Of a stretch of 28,302 nucleotides of DNA, positions 13,701 through 21,985 are shown piece by piece. The position numbers and the translations under genes are program-made. The notes beneath the pieces are model-generated. The model had not been told where the DNA came from. It was given only the letters and a program-made list of their open reading frames with translations, and searched no databases. This stretch comes from CAYYJS01 sp964472315 (GTDB lineage: Bacteria > Verrucomicrobiota > Kiritimatiellia > UBA8416): positions 1 to 28,302 of the forward strand of contig CAYYJS010000044.1 of NCBI GenBank assembly GCA_964472315.1, read 5' to 3'. The number at the start of each line of letters is the position of its first letter. The first letter of the stretch is position 1.

Positions 13701-16192
13701 AACAGCGCCGACGGCCAGTTGCCGACGACCGGCCACCATCGGTCGGCGCTCAGCGAAGGCGCTTCCGCGTCGACGAGGAACAGGGCGCGGCCGGCCGGGT
13801 CGAGCCCCTCGTAGGAGCGGCGGGTGACGTCATAGTCCTCGCGGATCAGACGGCTGCGGATCTCGCCGCCCGCCCGGGCCACCACCTCGTACCGGCGTCC
13901 CGTCAGCGTGAACGCGAGTTCCCGGCGCCGGGCGGACCGAACCGCCAGACGGCGGCAGACACCGGCGACCCCCGTGGCCGCCGCGACGGCCACGACGAAC
14001 AGCGCGGCGAGGTGCGGCGCGGGCCAGGCGCACAGGGCCGCCACCCAGCCGCGCGAGGCGGCCAGGATCGCGGACGAGGTGTCCCACACATAGTCCCAGT
14101 CGGCGCCCGCCGGGATGTAGTACGGGATGAGCAGCGGGGTCCAGGTGGCAAACCGCTTGACCCCGTCGGGAATGAACTGCGCCGTCGCCGCCGGCCCGAC
14201 GAAACGGGCCACGCGCGCGTCGAGTCGGTCGAGGCCCAGAAAACTCAGGTTGACCAGCGTCGCCACGCGCAGTCCCATATGGTCGAGCCAGATCAGCACG
14301 CGGAAGCCCCCGTAGGCGACAATCCACAGGAACAACTCGCGGCTCCACCGCGCGAAGGCCTCCGGATCGAGCGTGAAGCTGCGCACGATGGCCACCAGCG
14401 TATGGACCGCGCCATCCTGGTTGAACCAGGTCGGCTTCGGCATCTGCCAGAGAAACGTGGCGATGATCGGCGACATCCAGAGTCCCCAGCGCATCACCTG
14501 TATGGCGTTCTCGATGAGGGCCGCCAGACCGCGGCGCGTGGCCAGACTCCGGACGGGCGCCCACTGCCGCTCCAGCAACGCCTGGAGCAGCGCCCGGTTG
14601 ACGGCGAACAGCCACGCGGCCACGGACCAGCAGATCGCTCCCATCAAGGCCTGATTGAAGAGCAGCTTCGCCCCGCCGGCGAAGGGACCGAGCAGAATGT
14701 AGCCCCACTTGCTCAGGATCGGATAGATGTCGAACCGCGTCGGCGCCCCGCCGAACCGGTCGTAGGCGGCGAGCCGCCCGCGGACCACGTCGACCTGGGC
14801 CGCGTCGAGATAGAAGAACAGCGCCGCGCCGATGCACCCGCCCAGGAGGACTTCGACCGCGTAGAAACGCCAGGACTGGACGTGCCCGAGCCGGCGGCAG
14901 GCGTAGACGATATCGCGCAGGAGACTGACCCCGCCGTAAACCGCGGCGCCCACCGCGAAACCGATTCCCGCGCGGTCCGCGATGGGCAGCGCCGTGACCT
15001 GCTGCGCCAGCGCCAGCGCCACGCCGCCGCCGGCCACCGCGCCGCGCGCGTAGAGCACGGGGTCCCGATACGAAAGCGCCACCCGGCGCACAAACGACTG
15101 ACTGCCGTCAAACGTCTCGACGATCGTTTTGGCCAGCGGAAACAACAGCGCGGCCATGACCGCGAGCAGCGGCACGGGGTGCGCGGCGAACCCGGCCACC
15201 AGGAACTCCGTGCGGGCGAGGCCGTGCCCCGCCAGCACGAGCGCCATGAGCACGCCGCTGTACAGCGCGCCGTTCGACAGACCGCGGCGGGCATGACGCG
15301 CGAGGGCCAGCCACGACGGGCCCGTGCCGCGCAGGGCGTCCAGCATCGCCCCGGTCAAAAGGAAGACCTCGGCCCAGAGCAGTCCCTGCGAGAGCGCCGT
15401 GGCCGCGACGACCAGCAGGGGCCGCGCCGCGGAGAACCGGATCGACACGACAGCCATCGAACCGGCATCCGCCACCACGGGCGCCAGCGCGGCGCCGGCG
15501 GCGCACGCCAGCAGACAGAACCGGGCGCGCCAGCCGGGCAGCAGCATCCGGCGCAAGCCCAGGCTGAAGACGTTTACCAGCAGTTCGTTGAACAGCAGCA
15601 GCAGCGCCACGCGCACCGCGACGGACCCCGCCGGTCGAAGCCACGGGGGGAACGCCGCCGCCGGAAGGGCCGCGAGCCGCTCCGCGAGCGCGCCGGGTTG
15701 CAGGGCGAGAAGGCAACCGAAGGCAAAGGGCAGCACGACGATCGCCCCGCCCCACACGAGGCCCAGATGCCGACGCCGTACGGCCAGACTGACGATGTTG
15801 CCCACATGATACAGCGCCGCGAACAACGCCGCGCCGAATGCGCTCAGGCGAACCAGGTCCGGCCATCCCGTCGGCGCCTTCCAGAGCGGCGCGGCGGACG
15901 CCGCGGCGGCCAGAAGCCCGGTCACGCCCACATCGGCAAGCAGGGCGCGCAAGCGCGGCGGACGCCCGGTGACGGCCACTCTCGCCAGCAGCGAGGCGCC
16001 AAGCCCCAGCAGCATGGCCGCCAGACACCCGCCCCCCCGCGCAGGAATGCCGGAACTGCCGATGGCATGGATGACGAGGGAAAGCGCCGAAATCAGCACC
16101 GCGACGAGCCCAAACAGGAAATCGCGCCGCACCCCGCCGGATGCCCCGGCCGGATGCGGCGCCTGTTCGCCGACGGGTTTCGTCCCTCGCAT
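10703..16192 (-). CDS. Giant membrane protein with GH94 phosphorylase-like module (NdvB C-terminus-like)
   Basis: 1829 residues. The N-terminal part (about 25-745) is a polytopic membrane region with more than a dozen hydrophobic segments and an unrecognised fold (FDIYPILSKWGYILLGPFAGG near 490-510). The C-terminal part resembles cyclic beta-1,2-glucan synthase: a first sugar-binding beta-sandwich (about 760-1040, EDYDVTRRSYEGLDPAGRALFLVD), a second (about 1050-1345, MRVLTPYTPLPYDHTMANEVG), then an (alpha/alpha)6 barrel of GH94 with SGAFGFRDQLQD (about 1385), GTGDWNDGLDAIG (about 1530, the aspartate is the general acid in GH94) and NYGGQPNKQAADI...NGYTGAAGWM (about 1740-1770). GH94 enzymes reversibly phosphorolyse beta-glucosides. 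The GT84 and GH189 parts of NdvB are absent, so it should not polymerise or cyclise by the NdvB route. It is first gene of the opgG/opgH operon, which implies beta-1,2-glucan as substrate and a trimming or chain-length role (inference). Confidence 0.85.
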   Translation of the reverse strand: MRGTKPVGEQAPHPAGASGGVRRDFLFGLVAVLISALSLVIHAIGSSGIPARGGGCLAAMLLGLGASLLARVAVTGRPPRLRALLADVGVTGLLAAAASAAPLWKAPTGWPDLVRLSAFGAALFAALYHVGNIVSLAVRRRHLGLVWGGAIVVLPFAFGCLLALQPGALAERLAALPAAAFPPWLRPAGSVAVRVALLLLFNELLVNVFSLGLRRMLLPGWRARFCLLACAAGAALAPVVADAGSMAVVSIRFSAARPLLVVAATALSQGLLWAEVFLLTGAMLDALRGTGPSWLALARHARRGLSNGALYSGVLMALVLAGHGLARTEFLVAGFAAHPVPLLAVMAALLFPLAKTIVETFDGSQSFVRRVALSYRDPVLYARGAVAGGGVALALAQQVTALPIADRAGIGFAVGAAVYGGVSLLRDIVYACRRLGHVQSWRFYAVEVLLGGCIGAALFFYLDAAQVDVVRGRLAAYDRFGGAPTRFDIYPILSKWGYILLGPFAGGAKLLFNQALMGAICWSVAAWLFAVNRALLQALLERQWAPVRSLATRRGLAALIENAIQVMRWGLWMSPIIATFLWQMPKPTWFNQDGAVHTLVAIVRSFTLDPEAFARWSRELFLWIVAYGGFRVLIWLDHMGLRVATLVNLSFLGLDRLDARVARFVGPAATAQFIPDGVKRFATWTPLLIPYYIPAGADWDYVWDTSSAILAASRGWVAALCAWPAPHLAALFVVAVAAATGVAGVCRRLAVRSARRRELAFTLTGRRYEVVARAGGEIRSRLIREDYDVTRRSYEGLDPAGRALFLVDAEAPSLSADRWWPVVGNWPSALFPKAAVGKEGDSLRVTHAAHGIRATVRIALVEGAAAAEQWEIELHNTGDAPRAIKVVPYLEWVLNHPGADRGHTQYNRLFTEVEYVAGLHALFARHRDTKKVGVLAADVRPDGFLCSRVDFIGRARGLWTPRALETLHFRATMETGAATGFDPVGCLLLGLTVPPGGRTVVRLLIGCANSRAQAAGWVRRLLLPAPRSARPVAATPPRVSDHGERLPGTPRPYVKMMDQGRTMRVLTPYTPLPYDHTMANEVGHILCVTNRGLHCSASVNAQQNRLTTEWADTVTRELPAEAFYLFEEAEGAWYSPTHDPLRDTAALCQADFGLDGTATFRMEKGPLATVLTVFVPPADPVGVYILTIANRSDRVRRLRVSPYFQLALADMPEHAGTLRVRHDRRTGALYFRNPRNTFRTGPAFVAMTLPADRVVTRRGRFFGVGRPVARPLAVEQGFEAADGAADGAAVAAFLVGLDIPPGEVRTVTVILGQADSHARAAALVRHYLADGAAQSALAETRRWWGGFLGALRVETNRPSFDAYLPWLQYQTLTERFRARKGFYQASGAFGFRDQLQDAVNLIWVDPSLARRQLQRHAAHQFMEGDVAHWFFLQQDGRTGLLDRSHASDNPLWLVWGVVEYVKMTGDRTLLTEGVSYLRAQTPLIPLPKGKAGMVGFAHRTTREESVYRHCRRALDRVLFHKLGRHGLPLMGTGDWNDGLDAIGRKGRGESVWLGLFLYRLVGDFLPFIEAFDGARRAAVYRTRRKALESAIEATWRGDRYLRAFHDDGTEIGTSGSGSWEIDAMSGAWPVLSGINPARARTAFDTAVRVLERNRVVMLGWPPLREYATPALGRSSRYPDGVRENGMYCHGVQWLVGAARLLSERAMASGDAQAAAHYRDASLRLWWKISPLSHVTADEIENYGGQPNKQAADILAGTSPGRMIWNGYTGAAGWMLRQACEGVLGYTLDGGRLIPPADLAEPRGDLRCARLERHAPPAVAAVSACADAVR

Positions 16193-16200
16193 GGCGCGAC

Positions 16201-16228
16201 ACTATACAGAACGGCGCGAGATATCCAA
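16201..16228 (-). promoter_or_regulatory. Candidate sigma-70 promoter of the glucan operon
   Basis: On the minus strand TTGGAT (16228-16223), 16 bp, then TATAGT (16206-16201). The start codon of the 1829-residue protein lies only 8 nt after the -10 box and no ribosome binding site precedes it, so transcription from here would give a leaderless or nearly leaderless mRNA. Confidence 0.4.
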
Positions 16229-16386
16229 CACCCAACACACACTCCCCATAACCCGTTGCCTCCCGACCCTCCGCATGATACAAGGGCGCGACACGATACG
16301 GAACGGACACCCTAATGCCTGGCGCCTAATGCCTATCGCCTGGCGCCTGACTGGTCCGCTACAAGTAGTCGATGAAACGTTGAATA

Positions 16387-16402
16387 GCCCCGCAACTGGG
16401 GC
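16387..16402. promoter_or_regulatory. Short hairpin upstream of the beta-helix gene
   Basis: GCCCC (16387-16391) and GGGGC (16398-16402) form a perfect 5-bp stem about 40 nt before the GTG start of the gene at 16444. It could be an operator or a leader structure. Just upstream (16317-16352) is a short direct repeat of TGCCTGGCGCCT-type units. Confidence 0.25.
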
Positions 16403-16443
16403 GGCGTGTTTGATAGAACGGTGTCGCAAGCAGGGAGAAAGAT

Positions 16444-17478
16444 GTGAAGCAAGTAGTTGTCGGTCTGACCATACTCGTCGCACTGGTCGCAAGTTCGAAT
16501 GGCGCGTGGAAGCGAAGCGGAACCATGGAGGACGTGGTTCTGGGTCCGAAAGCCACGGTCGAGGAGATCCAGTCCGTGCTGGACGGCATCCCGGAGAGCG
16601 GGGCCACTGTGGTGCTGCGGCCCGGCGTCTACACGATTGACCGACCGCTGAGCCTCCGCAGGAACAACCTGACGCTGCGCGGGTCCGGACCGACAACGGT
16701 TCTGTATCTGGCCGACAACGCCAACTGCCCGCTGTTGGTCATGGGCACCCTTGACAACGTGCCCGGCACGGTCGTGCGGAACCTGCGCGTGAGCGACCTG
16801 GACATCGACGGCAACCGCACGAACCAGCAGGCCGAATGCTGGACCATCGATGGAGAAGGGTCGGAGATTCGGAACAACGGGCTCACGGTGCGTGGCGTTA
16901 CCGATGCCTGGGTCGAACGGGTCCGCTGCTACCGCGCCCGTTCCGGCGGCCTGGTCACCGAAAAAGGGGTGCGCCGGTTGACGGTGACGGACTTCGCGGC
17001 GTGGGACAACCAGTTTGACGGCCTGGCGGCATATGTCACCGAAGACAGCCTCTTCACCCGGATGCTTCTGCACGACAATCCCGGGGCCGGGGTTTCGCTG
17101 GACCACAGCTTCCAGCACAACGTGGTCAGCGACTCGGTCATGACCGCGAACGGAGCGGGCATATTCATGCGCGACTCGCGCGACAACGTATTTCAGGGGC
17201 TGTTGATCCGCGGCAGCCGCGAACACGGTGTATTCATGGCGCAAACCGCCATTAAGAACGCGGCCGGCGATTGGATGAGAACGCCGAACACCGAATGCAC
17301 CGGGAATGTCTTCTCCGGGCTCCTGATCACCGACTCCGCGGGCGCCGGCTTCCTCGTCAACGACGACACCTGCGTCAACAACCTCATGCAGGGCGCCCGA
17401 TTCGCGCGCAACGGGTTCGGCGGCCTGTGCGAAAGCAAACCGGGGCTGATGAAGACGCAGCCGGTCCTGGAGCAGTGA
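16444..17478 (+). CDS. Exported right-handed beta-helix (PbH1-repeat) protein
   Basis: 344 residues. The GTG start at 16444 is supported by GGGAG at 16433-16437 and an immediate signal peptide, MKQVVVGLTILVALVASSNG. The segment about 37-75, ATVEEIQSVLDGIPESGATVVLRPGVYTIDRPL, is the usual entry of pectate-lyase-like and AlgG-like beta-helices. Then come successive coils with LTLRGSGPTTVL, DLDIDGNRTN, LTVRGVTDAWVERV, LLHDNPGAGVSLDHSFQHNVVSDS and MTANGAGIFMRDSRDNVFQGLLIRGS. Proteins of this fold bind or cleave polysaccharides (lyases, epimerases, hydrolases). I cannot identify catalytic residues, so the substrate is unknown. It is transcribed alone, divergent from the glucan operon, and its stop is 3 nt from the convergent kinase stop. 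Confidence 0.8.
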   Translation: MKQVVVGLTILVALVASSNGAWKRSGTMEDVVLGPKATVEEIQSVLDGIPESGATVVLRPGVYTIDRPLSLRRNNLTLRGSGPTTVLYLADNANCPLLVMGTLDNVPGTVVRNLRVSDLDIDGNRTNQQAECWTIDGEGSEIRNNGLTVRGVTDAWVERVRCYRARSGGLVTEKGVRRLTVTDFAAWDNQFDGLAAYVTEDSLFTRMLLHDNPGAGVSLDHSFQHNVVSDSVMTANGAGIFMRDSRDNVFQGLLIRGSREHGVFMAQTAIKNAAGDWMRTPNTECTGNVFSGLLITDSAGAGFLVNDDTCVNNLMQGARFARNGFGGLCESKPGLMKTQPVLEQ

Positions 17479-17481
17479 TTG

Positions 17482-18927
17482 TCAGGCGGCGCGCGGGAGA
17501 ACGATCGTGAAGACCGCGCCTTCGCCTTCCCGGCTGGCGACGGCGATCGTGCCGCGGTGCCGCTCCACGATCGCGCGGGCCACGGCCAAACCCAGGCCGG
17601 ATCCGTAATCCGACGTGCGCCCCTTCGGCTCGGTGGTGAAGAACCGGTCGAAGACCTTGTCGATGTTGCTCGCGGCGATGCCGCACCCGGTGTCGCGCAC
17701 CTCCGTGACGACGTGGTCGCGGTCCGCGGCAACGGTCACCGCGATGGCGCCGTCGGCCGGCGTGTAGCGCACCGCGTTGTCGAGCAGGTTGCACAGCACC
17801 TGCTCCAACCGGTCGGGGTCGGCTGCCATCCAGAGCTCGCCGTCGGGTACCGCGAAACCGATGCGCGGTGCGGCGGGAAACATCGTTTCGACGCGCTGCC
17901 GAAAACCCCGCATCCACGCGGCATAGTCCAGCCGCGCGCACGCCACGGCCGCCTCCTCGGTGTCGAGCTTCGTCAACGCGGTCAACTCGCCGACCATCCG
18001 GATCAGTCGCTCGACCTCGAAAGCGATGTTGCCGAGGAACTTCTCGCGGGACTCGGCCTTCGCCGCGGCCCCCTGCCCCAGCACTTCGGCGGCGCCCTTG
18101 ATCGCGGTCAGCGGCGCCTTGAGCTCGTGCATCACGGTCGCGACAAACTCGCGGTTGTACCGATTGCGCCGCGCCAGGTCGCGCGCCATCTGCGTCATGG
18201 CCGCGCCAAGCTCGCCGATCTCGTCGCGTCCGGCGATGTCGGCGGCGGCGGCGAACGGTTCGCCGCGCGCGAAGGCACGCGCATGCCCGGTCAGACGCCG
18301 CAGCCGGCGCGTCATGGTCTGCGCCAGCAGCGCCGCCGCCGCGACGGCCGCCAGCAGCGCCACGGCCAGGGCCATGCGCTGATCCCGTTGGATGGCGATG
18401 ATCGCCTTGATGATCGGTCCCGTATGCCGCAGCACATGCACGAGCGCGATCGGCCCGGCGTCGCCGTCCACGCGCAGCGCGATGTAGTAGTAGACGCGAC
18501 CCTCGGCACGCACGAGATTCCAACGCGAGCCGTAGCCGGTCGTCAGCGCCCCGCGGACTTCCGGATAACCGGACAGGTCGGCGCCAAGCATCGGGTTGGG
18601 GGACGAGTCGAAGCGAACGCGCCCGTCCGGCGCCAGCACGCGCAGCCGCGACTGCAACGCCGGCCCCAGCGTCCGGAGCATCGTCGCGAACCGCCCCGCC
18701 GCGTCGGCCGCCTGCGCCGCGGGGGCCTCGTGCACGACCGCCCGGTACTGCTCGCCCACGATGCGGCCATGACTGATCATTTCCGCTTCCTGCGCACGAC
18801 TCGTGAACGCGTTGAAGGCCTGCACCGATTCGCGGTTGAGCAGGTAGATGGGGGCCGCGACCACCAGCATGGTCAGCGCGATGAGCTTCCAGCGGATACT
18901 GTGGAGCGGCGACGGCATCAGGGACAT
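17482..18927 (-). CDS. Sensor histidine kinase, CreC-like
   Basis: 481 residues. TM1 is at about 14-31, a periplasmic sensor at about 35-183, TM2 at about 185-203 and a HAMP linker at about 205-255. The HisKA helix has phosphoacceptor H267 in VMHELKAPLTAIKGAAEVL, almost the CreC signature. The ATPase domain has the N box CNLLDNAVRYTP (379-390), G1 DTGCGIA (412-418) and G2 GSGLGLAVARAIVERHRG (442-459). It autophosphorylates and passes phosphate to the regulator encoded just upstream. ATG 18927 overlaps the regulator's end by 10 nt. Last gene of a four-gene operon. CreC in E. coli responds to carbon and metabolic state and cell-envelope stress. The signal sensed here is unknown, and no creD lies in the window. 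Confidence 0.9.
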   Translation of the reverse strand: MSLMPSPLHSIRWKLIALTMLVVAAPIYLLNRESVQAFNAFTSRAQEAEMISHGRIVGEQYRAVVHEAPAAQAADAAGRFATMLRTLGPALQSRLRVLAPDGRVRFDSSPNPMLGADLSGYPEVRGALTTGYGSRWNLVRAEGRVYYYIALRVDGDAGPIALVHVLRHTGPIIKAIIAIQRDQRMALAVALLAAVAAAALLAQTMTRRLRRLTGHARAFARGEPFAAAADIAGRDEIGELGAAMTQMARDLARRNRYNREFVATVMHELKAPLTAIKGAAEVLGQGAAAKAESREKFLGNIAFEVERLIRMVGELTALTKLDTEEAAVACARLDYAAWMRGFRQRVETMFPAAPRIGFAVPDGELWMAADPDRLEQVLCNLLDNAVRYTPADGAIAVTVAADRDHVVTEVRDTGCGIAASNIDKVFDRFFTTEPKGRTSDYGSGLGLAVARAIVERHRGTIAVASREGEGAVFTIVLPRAA

Positions 18928-19691
18928 GCGCGACCGGCGTCGCCATCCTCCATCGTTTCGCCGAGCTTGTAGCCGAGACCGTGCACGGTGGCGATCGGAT
19001 CGCGGCGTTCCGACACGGCGGCGAACTTCTGGCGCAGCCGCTTGATGTAGGCGTCGATGCTGCGGTCGCTCACGGGGTGCTCTCCGTCGTACAGGCGCGC
19101 GACAAGTTGCTCGCGCGTGTACACGCGTGCCGGGTGCCGGACCAACGCTTCCATGATGCGGAACTCGCCGCGCGTGAGCGGCAGGCGCCGCCCGTCGTAG
19201 ACGACGCAGAACGCCTCGGCATCGAGCGACAACGTGCCGCCGTCGGCGCCCCCCGCGGCATCCGCCGCGCCCGTGGCGCCGTCGGGCGTTGCGGCGGACG
19301 GCGTCCGCGCCGCACCGGCCCGGCGCAGCACGGCACGCACACGCGCCAGCAGTTCGCGCGTGCTGAACGGCTTGGTCACGTAGTCGTCGGCGCCGAGTTC
19401 GAGCCCCACCACGCGATCGATCTCCTCGGCGCGCGAGGTGAGCATGATCACCGGCAGCGCCGGGCACGCGGCCCGGATGGCGCGGAACAGATCCCACCCC
19501 GACAGGCCCGGCAGGCCCAGGTCCAGCACGACCAGGTCGACCGGCGCGCCCCGCACCCGTGCCACCGCCGCATCGCCGTCCATCGCCACGGACACGGCGA
19601 ACCCCGCCTCCGTCAGCATATACTCGATGACGTCGACGATGTGCTGCTCGTCCTCGACGACCAGGATACGGGACATGGGCGGTTGCGGCAT
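18918..19691 (-). CDS. OmpR-family response regulator, CreB-like
   Basis: 257 residues. The receiver domain has the acidic pocket E13-D14, phosphoacceptor D57 in VVLDLGLPG, T85 in VIMLTSRA and K107 in VTKPFS. An Ala/Gly-rich linker (about 125-155), longer than usual, leads to the winged-helix DNA-binding domain (LPLTRGEFRIMEALVRHPARVYTREQL...SIDAYIKRLRQKF...IATVHGLGYKLG). The start ATG 19691 sits directly behind GGAGGAGGG; the internal ATG at 19676 is also possible. It is 11 nt downstream of the phospholipase D gene and overlaps the kinase gene, so this is a cotranscribed pair. Targets may include the operon itself, but no clear repeat operator is visible. Confidence 0.9.
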   Translation of the reverse strand: MPQPPMSRILVVEDEQHIVDVIEYMLTEAGFAVSVAMDGDAAVARVRGAPVDLVVLDLGLPGLSGWDLFRAIRAACPALPVIMLTSRAEEIDRVVGLELGADDYVTKPFSTRELLARVRAVLRRAGAARTPSAATPDGATGAADAAGGADGGTLSLDAEAFCVVYDGRRLPLTRGEFRIMEALVRHPARVYTREQLVARLYDGEHPVSDRSIDAYIKRLRQKFAAVSERRDPIATVHGLGYKLGETMEDGDAGRACP

Positions 19692-19702
19692 CCCTCCTCC
19701 GG

Positions 19703-21955
19703 TCAGAGATACGGCACGACCAGCGCGGTCAACGTGGTGGACAGGTACGTCGCGACCTCCTTGCCCGCCAGGTCCTCGTTGGCGCCGGGGAAGACCCCGA
19801 CGTCATCGAAGGCCGTGTAGAACGCGGGGTCCTTGACCGGCACGGGCGCGGCGCCGCCCTTGAGCGCGAAGCCGGAGGTGAACCGGAACGGCCAGAGATC
19901 CACCAGCCCGCGTGTCCGCTCCTCGCGCAAGAGCTCCGGAATCGCCGGCTCGGCATCCCCGCGCGCCGTCTTGCGGTGGGCGATCACCCAACTGTTCGTC
20001 GGCGAGGTGTCGCGGTCGATCGAGGCGCGCAACCGCGCCCCGAAGGCCGCGTCCGATACGACCACGCCGCACTCGGTGTTCCACTGGATGGACCGCGGAT
20101 CGAAGTTGTAGGAGCCGATGAACGCGATCCGGTCATCGATCACGAAGCCCTTGGCATGCACGCAGAGGAACGGCCGATCGGTCAGCCAGGCCCGCGACGC
20201 GGTCTCCACGCGGGCGCCGCGTTGCACGAGCGCCGGGTAATTCGGCAGGATGCGGTGCAGGTCCGCCGGCTGCGGCATGTACTCGTACACGGTGAACCCC
20301 GCGTACTCGAGATGGGCCTTGCGGAACTTGAAGCTCGCCGCGTAGACCAGCGGACTGTCGGTCGACCCGAAACTGTTCGCCGATGCCTTGAGCACGATGT
20401 CCGGGTGCCGCGCCCGCAGGCCATGGAAGAGTTTCAGCATGCCGCCGTCCATCACGAGGTAGGGCGTCTGAAGCACGACGCTCGACGTCGCCTGCCCGAG
20501 GAGTCCCTCCAGGGTCTTCGCCATCGTCCCGCGACGCCACGCCGTGTACTGCCGCGACGCCTTGCCCGGCGGGTCCGCGACGAACAGCAACCGGTCCACG
20601 GGCGCCAGCGGTTCGGCCAGTATCCGTTGCAGGGCGTCGGAGTCCGCCGCCTGCCGCTCCAGCCCGTCGAAGTAGTCGCGCAATCGCCAATCCGCGCGCG
20701 TCGTATAGCGCTTGAACTTGCCCGACTTGATCGCGGCCTTCACGTCCTTGAGCTTCGCGGCCGACACCGATTCGTCGTGCGCCCAATACGCATCGAAGGC
20801 GGCGGCGGCGTAGGCGGACATCGGACCGGTCACCAGCACGTCGCGGTCACGGAAGTTGATGCCGCCGCCCTGGTCGTAATACGTGTTCTCCACGTTGCGC
20901 CCGCCGGTGACGAACACCGCGTCGTCGACCACCAGCAGCTTATTGTGCATGCGCTGGTTCGTGTCGTTCGGGAGGATCGCGTCGATCGCCTCCTGCAACG
21001 GCGAGGGATCGATCCGTTTGCCGACCGGGCGGTAGTGCTTCATGACCAGGTTCGGACTGACCGTCGCCAGGAACGCCGCCAGCTCGGCGTCGCGGAACGA
21101 CGCCATGTGATCGGTAATCACGCGGACGTTCACGCCGCGCTGGGCCGCCGCGACGAGTTCGGCCAGCAGGAGCCGCCCGGCTTCGTCGTCGGTCCAGATG
21201 TACGTCTGCATGCGGATCGAACGAACGGCGTGGCGGATCAGATGGACACGCGCCAGCAGGGCTTCGGCGCCGAGGTCGAGGATCGCGGCGCGGTTGCCCT
21301 CGGCGGGATCGCCGCCGGCCGACAACGCCTGCACGGCGGCACGCGCGGCGGCGGCCAGGACCGAGCCCTTGAGCGGCTCCGCCGGCAGCGGCGCGGCGGC
21401 GCGATCGACCGCGTTGTCCTCCGGCCCCAGCAGGTCGCCCAGCCCGGCGTCGGCGGTCACGCCCGCGAGCAGCCCGTCCAGCGGGGCCGGCCACGCGGCG
21501 CCGGCGCCCGGCACGTCCGCTTCGAGGACCAGCGCCCACTCCTTCGCGAACATCTGCGCCGCGAACCGCGTGGTCTCCGCGTCGACGGACGCATCCACCG
21601 TGCGGGCCGCCCACTGCCGGCCCGCGCGCACCGGCTCCCAACCCGAGAACCGCGACGGCCAGGCACGGTCGGCCGCCGTGCGCGCGGTCGCGAACGCACG
21701 CACGCGGATGGGGTTGGCCATGCGGTCGCCGTCGGGGCCGAGGTAGCGCAACGCGGCGGCGGCATCGTCGCCGTCCGCCACACGCACCCAGCCGAGCGGC
21801 AGACGCAGACGGAAGCCGCCGACGTCGACAGTCGATCCGACCTGCGATCGCAAGGCGGCGTCCGCTTCCGCCCATTGCCGAAACGCGTCGCCGGCCGCCG
21901 GCGCGGCTTGTGCCAGGCCGGCGCACACACCCAGGATCATAAGGCATCGTTTCAC
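19703..21955 (-). CDS. Exported phospholipase D / cardiolipin synthase ClsC-like protein
   Basis: 750 residues. A signal peptide (MKRCLMILGVCAGLAQAAPA) and a domain of about 200 residues with no recognised family (20-200) precede a PLD tandem. The first HKD motif is HNKLLVVDDAVFVTGGRN (about 337), the second HAKGFVIDDRIAFIGSYNFDPRS (about 599); both have all catalytic His, Lys and Asp residues. This pattern is typical of the ClsC/YmdC group, which makes cardiolipin from phosphatidylglycerol and another phospholipid. The export signal places it at the periplasmic face, unlike a plain cytoplasmic enzyme. It follows the TPR lipoprotein gene by 30 nt and precedes the CreB-like regulator by 11 nt. 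Hydrolase activity instead of synthase activity is possible. Confidence 0.85.
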   Translation of the reverse strand: MKRCLMILGVCAGLAQAAPAAGDAFRQWAEADAALRSQVGSTVDVGGFRLRLPLGWVRVADGDDAAAALRYLGPDGDRMANPIRVRAFATARTAADRAWPSRFSGWEPVRAGRQWAARTVDASVDAETTRFAAQMFAKEWALVLEADVPGAGAAWPAPLDGLLAGVTADAGLGDLLGPEDNAVDRAAAPLPAEPLKGSVLAAAARAAVQALSAGGDPAEGNRAAILDLGAEALLARVHLIRHAVRSIRMQTYIWTDDEAGRLLLAELVAAAQRGVNVRVITDHMASFRDAELAAFLATVSPNLVMKHYRPVGKRIDPSPLQEAIDAILPNDTNQRMHNKLLVVDDAVFVTGGRNVENTYYDQGGGINFRDRDVLVTGPMSAYAAAAFDAYWAHDESVSAAKLKDVKAAIKSGKFKRYTTRADWRLRDYFDGLERQAADSDALQRILAEPLAPVDRLLFVADPPGKASRQYTAWRRGTMAKTLEGLLGQATSSVVLQTPYLVMDGGMLKLFHGLRARHPDIVLKASANSFGSTDSPLVYAASFKFRKAHLEYAGFTVYEYMPQPADLHRILPNYPALVQRGARVETASRAWLTDRPFLCVHAKGFVIDDRIAFIGSYNFDPRSIQWNTECGVVVSDAAFGARLRASIDRDTSPTNSWVIAHRKTARGDAEPAIPELLREERTRGLVDLWPFRFTSGFALKGGAAPVPVKDPAFYTAFDDVGVFPGANEDLAGKEVATYLSTTLTALVVPYL

Positions 21956-21985
21956 GTCAAACCCCCTTTGCTTGCGTCACACGGG

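Noticed and set aside
10703..16192. Complete cyclic beta-1,2-glucan synthase (ndvB/chvB)
   Set aside because: The C-terminal half fits, but the GT84 and glycoamylase-like GH189 regions are replaced by a polytopic membrane domain, so the name would mislead.
13484..16315. 943-residue open frame on the plus strand
   Set aside because: It is antisense to the GH94 fusion gene; its Arg/Gln/Pro/Gly-rich composition, lack of motifs and lack of a ribosome site mark it as a high-GC shadow. The same applies to 6937-8835, 9221-11515, 11618-12772, 17479-18972 and 19976-22417 on the plus strand.
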